This document shows, in pieces, positions 1 to 11,766 of a DNA stretch of 15,509 nucleotides. The DNA is from Smittium culicis (Eukaryota > Kickxellomycota > Harpellomycetes > Harpellales > Legeriomycetaceae). The stretch covers positions 1 through 15,509 of the forward strand of contig LSSN01001674.1 in the NCBI GenBank assembly GCA_001970855.1, read 5' to 3'. Made by a program: the position numbers and the translations under genes. Numbering within the stretch: position 1 is the stretch's first letter; the number at the start of each line of letters is the position of its first letter. The notes beneath the pieces were generated by a model. The model did not search any database. It was not told where the DNA came from and saw nothing but the letters and a program-made list of their open reading frames with translations.

Positions 1-24
1 CCCAGTGGGTATGGAGCTGCTAGA

Positions 25-412
25 GCGGCGGAGGGGGTTCGGTTGAAAAATTATTTTTTTATTATTTTTATAACTTTTTAAATAATTTTTTATTAGTTTT
101 TGTATACTTTTAAATTATGTTTAATAAACTCTTTGAGACAAAAAAAAAAAAAAAGCTTTGAGCTGGCACCGCCGTTCAGAATTTTGAGCTGGAAACAATC
201 AAATTTTTGAATAAAATTTGCGTGTCCAGAACACTTAGACTATAATAATAACTGATTTTCCAAACTCCTTCCGAATATAAGAAGTTTTAAAGATACTATA
301 GTTGCAGAGTGGGCTCAGTTGATAAATTAATTATTAATTTTTATAATTTTTTTTAAAGTTATTTAGTATCTACTTGTTTTTTTTAAATTTATGCTTAATA
401 AATTTTCTCATT
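25..412. repeat. Diverged direct repeat, two ~114-bp copies about 275 bp apart
   Basis: Copy 1 runs from about 25 to 138 and copy 2 from about 301 to 412. Both open with a G-rich stretch (GGGTTCGGTTGA at 35, GGGCTCAGTTGA at 311), continue through T-rich sequence and reach the matched words ATGTTTAATAAA (117) and ATGCTTAATAAA (391). The offset drifts from 276 to 274, so small indels are present. Several mismatches in the clearest words are transitions (T/C, G/A). The copies look like an old duplication rather than transposon termini: I see no inverted ends or target duplication. Within the spacer the word TTTGAGCTGG occurs twice, near 157 and 183. Identity was judged by eye. Confidence 0.6.
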
Positions 413-3352
413 TATTGAAATTAAAATATAGAAAAGTCAGCCAAAGATATTTGTTAACATCTCATAACTTATCCTGTTCTCTTTCGCAATAAAAATTGTC
501 TTATGAGACGGTTTAATATCTTATTAGTTCCCTTAATGACAGCATATTAATAATATTGAGACAATAAGTAAAAATTTTCTGTTTTAAATATAATTGAAAA
601 ATATTCTAGCCTATAGTTTTTTGAGATGAATGAATTTATAATTTAATTATTCGGATTATAAATGCCATAATCGAAGATTCAAAGATTGTGCACTATCTTT
701 TCACAGCATTAAAAAGTTTATAAGCCATCATATATTATGAAACAATGTAAATTATATAATTTATTTTCAATAATATTTAACAAATTATATTTGTTATAAT
801 TTTATTTTTAGGAGTAATTTTTTTATTCATGGAGTGAGATCTTCAGTATCATTGCTTTGAATAATAGGAAGATATATTTATTTAATTTTTCCATTTTATT
901 TTATCAGATGGATAAAAATATTAAACACCATAACATATTTCATAGCCAATAAAAATGATTAATTAACTATTATTTATATTAATTTAGTTTATAAATTCGT
1001 ATTATCTCATATTAAATATTTAATTTCAAGCTTATTCTTAGTCGGTGTAATCTTATGTATAATTTTAATTGATATATTAATGTCCATAAATCATTATATT
1101 TAGAAAATTATTAAAATTAAAACTTTAAATAACTAATACTATCTCCACAATATCCTATTTTTAATTAAATTTATAGTTTACTTTTCAAAATTATATATTA
1201 CTAAATACAATCAATTGCTGAAATTTTAAAAAATTTACTTTTAAAAATAATTCTAATTTTAGCTACTTTTAGCTATGTTTCTATATTAAATTATAATTGA
1301 TAGTATAAGAATCTTATAAGATGTAAAAGTTTACTAAAAAATTCTAAATCATAAACCTGCCTTTTCACTCTTCTTTTCAATATTTCTATTATATTTTGTT
1401 ATTATTAAAAAAAACGCAATTGTAGTTTTTGATAGAAAACCTGAAGTGGATTATTTTATTATTTATTGATATCGAGAGCTTATAGAATTTAGATTTTTTT
1501 CTATAAAAATACGTATACAAATTATTGACTATAATTGAAATGTGAAGTTTAGAAACTTGAATAGAAAATGAGAAAATTTTGAGAGAAATATTGATTCAAG
1601 ATTCATAAAAACTATTATTTTAAATGTTGTGATGAAAAAATATTCATATTCCTTAGAAGAATACAATTGAAATGAATTTTCTGGGATTATTTTTTAAATG
1701 ATTATTATAAATGTGTTTTTTTTTTACAATTAAATCTGAGAATTTCAAATTTTTTTGGGTCTATTATTTAATTATTGTAAAAATTAGAAATCAATATATG
1801 TTTTAATAACACAAATAGTGAAAAAAAATTTCAAAGACGCCACTAAATTTTTTTAGAGGTTTTTTTGAGTATTTTATAAAATTCATAATAACATTTAATA
1901 AAATATAGTGCAAATTCCTATAATAAAATTTACTTATTTAATATTGTATATTAATTATAATTTATAGTAAAACCCAGCTGAATCGATTGGTATTAATGAT
2001 AAAATAATTTAATAATACTTTTTTTAAAATCTTTTAAATTTATAATATAATCTACGCCATAAAAAACACAATTTAAATTGGATACAATTATTTTTCAATA
2101 GTCTTTTTTTTTTTCCACATACTTTCGACCTAAACCAAAAAATCATGAAATAAAACCAACTAATTCCGCGGTTAATATATTTAAAAATGCGTTTAGGTAT
2201 TTTATTAGGGGTTTAATTATATAGTAAGAATTATAAAATTTAAAATTGTAATAGAAGCTATGTCTACACGTAATATCATGAAGTAAGCTTATATCGCTTG
2301 AAATTTTTTTTATTAATTTTCTTGAAAGTATCATGAAAAAACTAATTTATAAAAAAAATTTCATTTTAATTGTGTAAAAAACAAAATTCCGGTTATAATT
2401 AATAAACTCGAACAAACACTTTCATTTTTCAAATATATATTTAATTTAATTAATTAATTTGAAGATTATTTTATCCTATAATTCACATTTGATATGTTAC
2501 AATAAGTATAAAATTATAAATTTGATAATTTTTATTAATATTAAAATATAAACCAAATATTAGAATTTAAATTTTGAATTTTGAATATGTGTGGAATAAT
2601 GGATGTAAATCGCGTTTTCCTGGCTCATGAATCTAAAATTAAGATATATATGGCACTACAGTTTGTCTTATAATTGTTTTTATACACAATTTCTTCTAAA
2701 AATAGAAAATCGAGAGAAAATTATATTAACTTTTATTAATTAATTGGCTAATAATTGCTTCATTTATATTTTTACGCTTAAAATGGCATAAAAATCAATA
2801 TTTTAAATCAATTTTTATGATATACTATTTATTTATAAAAAATGAAATCAAATTGAACCATTCATAAATAATTAAATTCTAATAAAAAAATATTAATAAA
2901 AATGTTTAAAATACAATACTTAGATATTTTTTGGAATTATTTAAAGAAAATTATAATAAAATTATTCAACAAAAATTTTATATCAAAGATTATTTTTAGT
3001 CAAATTTGGTTAATGATATTTCGAGTTAAATTTAAATTAAAAATTAACCAATTATACACGCAATTATAAAAACTTAAATTTCAAATATCTTACGAGAAAA
3101 ATTATCAAATAAAGTATTTTTGATTCTAATTGATCATAATTATCCATATTTTTTGGTAATTTAAACTTTTTTATCAAAAATATATTTGATAATATAAATA
3201 TTCAGTTTTCAGATTATTGGTTTTTTTTTCTAAAATTACAATATATATCTTTATTACGAGATCGAAAATTTTGATGATAAAATCATCAAAGTCTTTTAAT
3301 CAGCATACATATATAAATTATTACTTTTATTAAATATTGCCAATACATCGAT

Positions 3353-3367
3353 AAAAAAAATTTTTTT
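3353..3367. repeat. A8-T7 junction
   Basis: A run of eight A is followed directly by seven T, a near-perfect self-complementary A-tract/T-tract junction. Such tracts are stiff and disfavour nucleosomes. It is one of several of this design in the window. Confidence 0.6.
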
Positions 3368-6300
3368 CTGTAATAAATAATGGTTTTTATCTCTATATTT
3401 GGTTTTTTTTATAATTAAAATTTGATCTGTGAATATAGAAGTTTTAATTTTTTATAAAAATTCAAGATATCTTAACTTTTAAATTTTGAGAATTAAAAAC
3501 CAAACAAAAACGTTAAATCATTTATAATTATAGTAAAAAATACCTTTTAATATTTTAAATCAAATCAGAAAAAATATGATTTGTGACTATATAGCCTATA
3601 TATATATTTTTTATATTATTTATGGCTTGAAATAAATCTATTTTCTATATTTACTGAGATATTAATTGTTGAAATTTTTATATACTTTTATTTATTAGTA
3701 AAAAAAGCATGAAATCTTCTGAAATATTTTTTTGATTAATTAAGCTATAATTTTTTCATTTTTAAATACGAAATTTACTCAAAAATTTTAAAACTAAATC
3801 AACTTTTTTGATATATAAAATATTTTGTTTTTTAAAATGTTATAGATGCATAACTACGTAGGCATTAATTTAAACTTAAGTAAAATATAGTATTTTATTT
3901 AGTAAGTTGATAAGATGCTATCTCAAAGTCTCAAAGAGATTGTGTATCAAGCAATTTTAAATTTAATAGCGATAATAAAATGAAATTAAAAATATTTTAT
4001 AAATATATAATGTCTGAAAAATTTAACTCTCTAAACGTAGTTAGCTAAGTATTTTTTATAAATAAAAGAATTTTTTTTGGTTATAAACCAAAATCCAAAG
4101 GTAATTAAGGCGAATTATGATTTTTTCGCTAAAAAAGTATAACATTTTTTAAATATTTATACCAATTCAAATAATTCAAATTTATTTATGTTGAAATCTT
4201 GAATTAAAACAATCATAACTTCAGCATATAGATTTATAATATTCACACAATTTCTTGCTATTTAATTTTTTTGTTTAAACTTTTATACACCCGCAAACTT
4301 GTAAAGAATTCAAACTTGAATAAAAAACCCGAAAATTTTTATAAGACTCGCACAAAATCAAAGAATATTTTTAATAAGTATGCTATCAACGAATTCTTTT
4401 ATAAAAATTCTGATGGATCCGAATTTGATCAAAGGCCAAGAAAAAACTAACTAAAATTTTTTAACTCTAGTCCCGAAATTTGATAAGCATTACATCATAC
4501 TAAATTAACTTTAGTATGTAGTTTAACGACAAACTAATTCTTTGATTAACTCTCTTATTTTTTCCTTTTAAAATATTTTTACTTAACTTTTTTAACTACT
4601 AAAATGGATAAATATAAAAACCATAATAAAAAAAAAAAAACAATTTTATTTGCTTAATCTATCAAAAATTCATATATTTTGTAAATAGCGATAATTAACA
4701 TGTTGTTTCTAAAATCTCGCAGGGAAAGATCATATTTTCAGTTAAAGCATAGAATTTCCTTAAAGATTTATTCATACCGTGAAACCCATCAGCATATATA
4801 CTAAAAAAAATGTATTATTTTTTTCATATTTGTATTAAATTAAGCGTTTTTCAATCATAAAGACTAAAAAAATTTTTTTTTACCTAATTTGGCAAAATGG
4901 GCTAATTTTATTGTGAATTTTGATTTTAAAAGAATTTAAATACTTCTTAATCTATTAATAAAAAAACAAAATGCCAAATTATTTTATTATATTTATTAGA
5001 TTAATACTATAAAAAACATGGGAAATTAAATTAATTTGAATATTAATTTGAGTATTAAAGTAAATATAGATATTTTTAGTTTCTGAAATAATTACTTTAT
5101 TATATTTGTCTTGGCTAATATATGCAAATTTATAAATATAATTTATAAAAATTGATTTTACACCCTTGATAAAAATATTGAAAATATTTGACCTATTCAG
5201 AAATAATGAATTACATTGAATAAATTAAAGGTCACAAAAATTTTATTTTTAATCACTTTTCTAGTAAAAAAGCCAATATATAAATAAATAATTTATATAT
5301 TATCATTTTATTTTCAAAAATTTAAAATTTAATAATTCATGTTTTGTTAAAAAATACTTTTAATAAAATTTATATATTAATTTCATATTTTATAATTCAT
5401 ATAAATTGTTGATTTTGTCAAATTTATGAATTTATAAACAAAATAAAGTTATTTAGTATTTTAAAATAACAAAAGAATTCATAAATAATGCGATTATAAC
5501 TTTTTTACGTATATTTTTACTATAACTATTTTCAAAAAAAAACTAATTAATTATGCTAAACATAATATTTATATTTTTAAAAAATAAAACAGTGGCAAAA
5601 TTTTTGAATTGTTTTAAAAAAATATATTTTATATTTGAATGAAATTTTCAATTTCGAGAGTCATTAAAAACTTTTTGTTTTTTTATTTTTTATTAATCAG
5701 CATTTAAAAAATATTAAATTATAATTATAAATTATAATATATTTAAATATATAACATTTTATTTTATAAGGAATTTTTATCTCTATTATTTATGAATTTA
5801 AAACATGTACAAGCAATAATTAATACTAATATAATTATTTACTGTTTATATTGAAAATAAACCACATTTATATCGGTATAGTTAATTTGAAACATCAGAA
5901 TCGATTAGTTTTTAAAATGAAATAAGTATTTAAGCCCTTAGGTAATATATATGGTATTTAATTTATAAATATAATCATAAATAAAATTTAATAAGTTTTA
6001 ATTATTGGTATTTAATACTTAAAATTTACCAATAATATATTATATTTAAAATTAATTTTTATTAAAAATTTTTTTAATGATTATTAAACCTAACGCACAT
6101 AATTCTGAAATATAAGCCTAATTTTTTATATAAATTTATGATTAAAACGTTTCTAAAAAGTATTTACTACGTATGAATATTACTATTGAAATAGTATAGT
6201 TGATATTCTTTGTTTAACTATAATTATAATGAATAAATATCATGTTCAACAGTATTTGCAATAGATAAAAAATATAAAAATTTCAATAATATACCTTATA

Positions 6301-7500
6301 AAAATACGAGTAATTTATTTTCAAATTAAAATGGTAATATAATTATAACTTATAAAAAAATAAACCTAATGATTTTATAAGATGTTCAATGACTTGATAT
6401 AAAGCTAATGTGGTCGAATAAACTAGTAAAAATACAAAATAATAATAAATATTATGTGAAAGTTATTAGGGAATTTTGCACTTTCTCAAACTGTTTGAAA
6501 TTTTACGACCTATAAATAGTATTTTTACAAAATTTATAGCATCTATTGTATTTAAAACGCGATTTATACTTTTTAATTGAAAAAGATAGAAAAGGGGAGG
6601 TTTTTTTTTGGGACTTTGAAATAATACTTTGCCTGTATGAAATTAAGGTGTATTATCTCTTCAATCATTTAAATCATAACTTTATTTAACATTTAAAAAA
6701 AATGATAATGATATTTTTTGATAAAATATAGAAAAAAAACTAGCCACTATATAATTTTCATTAAATATAAGATTCCTTGCTTAATATAAATTATGCGTTG
6801 GTTATTGTATAGATTTAAGTTTTAATTAGTATGTCATTTATTAAACTGCTGATTATAAATAAATTTAATGAATAATAATATCAAAATTTCTTTATGCATA
6901 AATTAATAGATTATAAGTTGCTAGTAAATTGGTATTATATATAAAAGTGTAAATTAAAAAAAAAATTCAAAACGAATAATTTGGCAGCCAATTATGAAAG
7001 AAAAAAATTTATTAAAATTTTGAATTAAATCTAAGGAATTTTTTATTAAATTTATAAGCTAAATATTTATTGTGATAATGAATGCGTTTCATTGCTATTT
7101 CAAAAAATAAAAAATTAGCGTATATCAAATATACATATTATATTTAATCAAGGTTTAGTGAATTCTAATAAAGATAATTAATTAGATTATGCAATTAATA
7201 TTATTTCAATAGTTGTGATTTATTATTTGTGATATTTTTGGATGATAAGAGTCATGATTTTAAAATAAATTATATTATACGCATTTGAGTATTATCATAA
7301 GGGAAAAAATAAATCTATTTTATTTATTTTAACATTTTATGATATATAAATTCTATGATATCAAGTTTACTAAAATTTTTATTTCCTAAAATAATAAAAA
7401 GTATACACAAAATATACATTTTTGATTGCAGCTTACAATTTTGAAGATAAATTTTTTTTTTAATCTAAAATGAAATATTAGCCATCATAATTCAAACAAA

Positions 7501-7522
7501 TTATTATTATTATTATTATTTT
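7501..7522. repeat. (TTA)n microsatellite
   Basis: Nearly seven perfect copies of TTA lie inside the AT-rich block. Nothing indicates that it is coding. Confidence 0.9.
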
Positions 7523-7900
7523 TGTATTTTATAGATATTTTACAAACCAACTTTGACTTTGATATTAATGATTCTAGATAGAACACAACTTTTCTGAGTA
7601 TTTGGATATTTAAAGAATGCTTTTTTTATTTTATTTTAAAAGCTTAATAATCGCTGCCACTTTATAAATAATTCTAAGTATTTTTATAGGCATATTATAT
7701 CACTAAAATTCTAGATGATTTCGACAGTAGAGTATTTTGTACTGACTTTGGTATTATATAAAAAATTTTCAATATAGAAAAGTGCTAAAAATATTATATA
7801 AATATCCATTTTTCATTACATAGAGTTAAAATGATTTGAGTTCAATTTTAATGCAAGTTATCATGATATAAATTGCTTACTTTTGGTAACTATAGATTTC

Positions 7901-7920
7901 AAAAAAAAAATTTTTTTTTT
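7901..7920. repeat. A10-T10 perfect palindrome
   Basis: Ten A are followed immediately by ten T, giving a perfect 20-bp palindrome with no spacer. It is the longest uninterrupted palindrome of this type that I saw. Confidence 0.85.
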
Positions 7921-8034
7921 GCTTTTCAGTTTTTTTATAAATTCATAACTAAAGCATATATATATGAACAGCAGGAATTTTTTTATTTTTTGCGATAAGA
8001 AAAATAAAAGGATATTGATCTGTTAAAAAAACAG

Positions 8035-8063
8035 AATAATAACAATAACAATAACAATAATAA
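8035..8063. repeat. (AATAAC)n microsatellite
   Basis: About four copies of AATAAC, with AATAAT variants at the ends, form a short interrupted microsatellite. Confidence 0.85.
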
Positions 8064-8608
8064 AATTTACGTTTTTAAAGTTATATAATGCATTAATTAT
8101 TGAGTTGATATCATTCTATTTCCAAATAATTTCTACTGTGTGAAAATTTATGTTTGTTTAATATTTAAAATTTTTAACAAATCTGCTTATATGCATATTT
8201 ACGAATAAGAATTTGAAATAAATAAATAAAGAATTCTAGTTTTAAAACATTTTCGCAATCATGATCAATTTCGATATATATATGTTTTTTTTAGTTTAGC
8301 ACAAGTATCCGTTATTGAATTAAAGGTTCAAAAATATAAGCTTAGGTACAAATTTTTGTAGATATTTATATATTTTGTCCTAAAGCAATATTTTATATAG
8401 TGTACGATTTACAATTTAAATTTTTTTTAATATTCACGCGACTAGATATTATAATTAAAACTTTTTTATAGATTGAATCAGATTTATAGTAAGTGCAGAA
8501 GAGATGAAAAGTTAGCTGTAGATGGTAAAAAAAAAGTAAGTGGGTGATTATTTGGAGGGGGGGGGGGAGTTTCTGTGTTAAAAATTTACCTTGTTGATTA
8601 GCTTTACA

Positions 8609-8627
8609 TTTTTTTTAAAAAAAAAAA
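8609..8627. repeat. T8-A11 junction
   Basis: Eight T run directly into eleven A, a self-complementary homopolymer junction close to the start of the G-skewed block. Confidence 0.7.
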
Positions 8628-10479
8628 GCCGAATTCACACTTGTAAAAATAACAAGTTTAAAAGTATTTATATATTTGAAATCACGGGGATTTGGAAACG
8701 TTTGGATTTTATAAATCTGGTAATTAATTGATCATTCAACCATAATTAAAAAAGAGAGGATATATGTTGATTTGTAAGCATACTCTTATTTTAAGGTTAT
8801 CTAAAAAAACATATATATATGTGTAGAAAAAAAAAGTAACTATAAAAATCAAAAAAGCGTAGTAAATATATTTGGAGAAATTTATTAGTACAAATGCACG
8901 AGATTACTTGTTAGAAATAATTTTTTAAAAAATCAAGATAAAAGTAAATTAGATTAAATTAGTTGGATGCCTTTTTATTTTATTGTATGTAGTAAACGGG
9001 TATAATGGATTACATATGGGTATGTTTGAATAGTAGCAAAAAAAAGGGGGGGGGGAGTGTCATAATCCCGATACTCATGATTTTTATATAAATGGCGTAA
9101 TGTGGTTGTTAAGTATTTTTATTGGCTAATCTAGCTTTCTTATTTAGTTAATTATTTATTGGCCAAATGAAATCCATTTAAAAATTTTGTTTAGGAAATA
9201 GGTGAGTAAAATCGATCTGAAGTGTTATTTAATAAATGCAACAATTTGAAATAAAGATCGATTATTAAAACGTAATGCAGATTGAGGTTTTCTTAATAAG
9301 GGCAAATGTTTTTTTTTTGTTATGGAAGTTATAGGAAAAAGATAAGCGCTGGATATTATTGATTTATTGAGCGACACAATGTTATTTAATAGATTCCCGG
9401 TTAATGGAAGTTTAGCTTTTATGCGAGATTAATAGTGTATATATATGGACGTGCTAAGGTATTGTTTTTATAAAAAAAAAATTGTCACTCATTACCTATG
9501 TAAATAAATAATAATATTTTTGTGAGGCTTAGGAGCGACTGATATGTGTTGATTTAACTTTATTATAACTTTTTATCATACTAGAAAAAGAAGTAATCAT
9601 TCCTTTAAGGAAGATTTCTATTGGATGTATACCATGGAATTAGGATGGGTAATATGATTGGCGTGAGTGAGGGATGTTTTTATAGGTATTACAGGGGACG
9701 TTATAATACTATTATAATTCAGTCATTAATTTCATCTACTGCTCAACAATAAATTAGAGACGAATTAGCGCGTTTTAAGTACGAGCGAATGGCGACTAGC
9801 CTAGTTAAAAGTGTAAATGAGGCTTAGGTAAAAGCATTAGTAATAGTAGGCTAATCAGATAAATAGACTACTTGAAAAGAGTCGATAATTAAAGAGAATT
9901 ATGGCGATATAATGATAGCTGTATAACAAATAAATAGCAATCGTGAGTGGATTACAACAAATGAGTTTTTATTCATTTATATATTTTAGCAACGGAGGCA
10001 AAAAAAAAGAAGCTATGGTCCATATTTGGGGGATATTATATAAATGTAGCATCTAAAGCTGACGAAGGGGGGGGGGAGAGAAAGAGGGTGAACAAAAGAA
10101 GGTTATTATCAGATAATTGAATTTTTTTTTTTTATCGATTATATAAATTAATAGATGTAAAACGATCAAAAAAAAACGAAAAAAAAAAAAGAGGTGACTA
10201 TGGTGTAACGATTGAGGGAGAGGAGGGGATTATGCAAAGAGTGAGATTTTAGTGGATTTGGTTGTTACAAGTTTATTGAAAAAGTATTTAATATTGTATA
10301 TATTATATTTAATGAGACAATTTGGTAGTAAGTATATGTGGAGGAGGATTACATCAAGGAGCTGAGCTTTTTCTATTTTAGTTTTTCCGTTGATCAGCTA
10401 GCTTAGATTTTTTTTTTATCTTATTAGAAATAGCTGTCGAATAGGTTATTTGATATATCCAATGGTGTTAACAAATTTA

Positions 10480-10632
10480 CATTTGCGGGTAAAAATTTCT
10501 TTGGAAAGATGGATAAATCACCAAAAGAATGCTCCGTAAATATGTTTGAAAGAGTAAAGATAGATCATTCTTTTGATTAAAGCTCATTAAATACGCTTGA
10601 AAGAGTAAAGATGGACAACTCATCATTTTAAA
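10480..10632. repeat. 51-bp tandem repeat, three diverged units
   Basis: Units lie at 10480-10530, 10531-10581 and 10582-10632. The last two share the 16-mer TTGAAAGAGTAAAGAT (10546 and 10597). The first matches the third at AAAGATGGATAAATCA (10505) against AAAGATGGACAACTCA (10607), exactly 102 bp apart. The period is 17 codons. In one + frame the units give related peptide cores (GKMDKS, VKIDHS, VKMDNS), but a TAA ends that frame at 10579-10581, inside the array. It may be a decayed coding repeat or simply a minisatellite. A pyrimidine tract ending TTATTAG lies upstream near 10407-10426. Confidence 0.75.
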
Positions 10633-11163
10633 TGAGGCGAAAAAAAGGGGGCGGTTTGTGTGAGGTTAATTGGATATTTTTGGTACAGGAAATTGAAATT
10701 ATAAAAGCATAGCTAACAAGCTTTTTTTTTTTTAAAGCATGGAGTTTGAGTTTATAAAAGCGATATTTAGGGGTTGAGGAAAAGTGGAAGGAATAGAGAT
10801 AAAATGTGTGTTTATATTTAATTAAGCGCGGGCTTGAGAGGGGATTTTCAGCGATCAATTACCAGGATAGAGCAGTGTACCAAAGTTTAATTTGTAATGA
10901 GATTAATAAAAGCAAAAAAAAAAATTATGTATAGATTTTCATAAGCGAGATCTTTTTTTTTAAATGTTTTTTGCTAATAGGAAAGAAATTATTTGTAAAA
11001 ACTGATGGATTAAGGTTAATGGTTGCGAGCTTTTACAGGGCGTAGATATTATTGATATTTTGAGCAGTTTGACTATAAAAGGATTGGCGGCCTGAAATCA
11101 TTAGCTTTGCACATTTATGAATATTAGCAATTGCCAGCGAGACAAATAGTAAAGATGCTCAAC

Positions 11164-11187
11164 TTTTTTTTATAAAAAAAAAAAAAA
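11164..11187. repeat. T8-ATA/A14 inverted homopolymer pair
   Basis: Eight T, two intervening bases (A, T) and fourteen A form a self-complementary stretch just upstream of the gene 1 exon. It would fall inside the proposed first intron of that gene, so it may be part of a splice-site tract or of a promoter. The sequence does not decide. Confidence 0.6.
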
Positions 11188-11260
11188 GAGGGGCGATTAC
11201 GCTGGAAATTTGAATGCAGGAAGCATTAATGTGACTGTGGTTGGCTGGACGATTCTCAAG

Positions 11261-11640
11261 TGCAGGATCGGGCGAATCATACTCCGGAACTCGAGAAATT
11301 AAATGGGCCAAGCAGATCTTTATCTTACTTGCCCAAAAACCGTTTAAAGGATTTCAATTCGACAAAACTTTATTCAAGAAATTAGAAAAAAGAAATAAGA
11401 AAGAAAATGATGACAGTATCGAGTATGATCAGCAAATAATCGCACTATTTTTACGTAACCGCTTGTTTATTGCACGTTTTATGTCGGAAAAAAAAAAAAG
11501 ATTGAAATATGTAATGGAATCGATGCTGGCCAATAAACTGTTCGAGGTAACAGTCACTCATCTTTTTTTTTGAACAAGTTTTTTTATTGCAGTGTTCGAT
11601 AATTGGTGCATTTATCCGCTATAAAGCTAGGGCATGTTGA
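11261..11640 (+). CDS. Probable spliced gene of unknown family (gene 1)
   Basis: The core is an open frame from 11235 (an in-frame TGA lies at 11232) to a good donor, GAG|GTAACA, after 11546. A 46-nt intron (11547-11592) ends in a T-rich tract plus TTGCAG. The frame then continues as CSIIGAFIRYKARAC with TGA at 11638-11640. Without splicing, the frame stops at 11571-11573. The exon encodes a basic, helix-prone segment: an aromatic and basic start (REIKWAKQIF), a Lys/Glu-rich stretch (FKKLEKRNKK), then amphipathic sequence ending MLANKLFE. I see no signal peptide, membrane segment or zinc motif, and I do not recognise the family. The start is unresolved. The best model begins at ATG 11117, has a 32-nt exon to 11148, donor GTAAAG, and an acceptor after CTCAAG at 11260, giving 121 residues. 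An alternative starts at ATG 11214 with a 30-nt intron (11231-11260). The 3' end could also splice to a later exon, listed separately. That this is an exon is fairly likely; the gene ends are tentative. Confidence 0.55.
11547..11592 (+). other. Predicted 46-nt intron of gene 1
   Basis: It starts GTAACA and ends with seven T followed by ATTGCAG, in phase 0. The pyrimidine-rich end and CAG acceptor support it. No clear CTAAC-type branch site is visible, and a short AC-containing word (GAACAAG) is the nearest candidate. Retaining the intron would add VTVTHLFF and a stop. Confidence 0.5.
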
Positions 11641-11766
11641 CGCGGTTATTATTTTTTTTGTTATGAGAGTTTAGCTATATATGCGCCGCAGTTTTGGATT
11701 CAACCAATAGGTGAACAGGAGTAAATCGGCTGGTGATTAACTTAATTTGCAACCTTATAAGCCTAA

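Larger units (their letters stand above)
413..8450. other. AT-rich gene desert, about 8 kb
   Basis: This block is extremely AT-rich, with many stretches nearly free of G and C, and it lacks the G or C homopolymers found further right. Stops are dense in all frames; the longest frame noted, on the minus strand at 2143-2334, is 63 codons of low-complexity Ile/Lys/Asn/Tyr composition and is not credible. I found no tRNA, rRNA or transposase-like sequence. Small structures are listed separately. Regional centromeres, mutation-degraded transposon blocks and AT isochores can all look like this, and the sequence alone does not choose between them. The left edge is fairly sharp after the repeat at 1-412; the right edge grades into G-skewed sequence near 8450-8570. 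Confidence 0.7.
8451..11100. other. G- and purine-skewed intergenic block
   Basis: From about 8.45 kb the + strand gains G at the expense of C. It carries three isolated G homopolymers (11 G at 8557-8567, 10 G at 9046-9055, 10 G at 10067-10076), each followed by AG. Frames of about 30-50 codons can be found, for example around 9609-9752 and 10432-10578. Open runs of that size are expected by chance here, and I could not chain them into a gene with consistent splice sites and phases. A minus-strand frame at 10628-10858 (76 codons) is low-complexity and follows the base skew. Unrecognised exons of a gene running into the 11.2-kb exon are possible. Confidence 0.6.

Noticed and set aside
2143..2334. 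63-codon minus-strand frame in the AT-rich block
   Set aside because: Composition is only what AT-rich DNA gives (Ile, Lys, Asn, Tyr, Phe), with no splice sites or motifs.
9609..9752. 47-codon open + frame that reads protein-like
   Set aside because: Frames of this length are expected several times by chance in this block. No consistent pair of splice sites links it to gene 1.
10628..10858. 76-codon minus-strand frame
   Set aside because: It is low-complexity Lys/Leu/Phe/Ser/Tyr sequence that follows the pyrimidine richness of the minus strand, with no supporting splice or start context.
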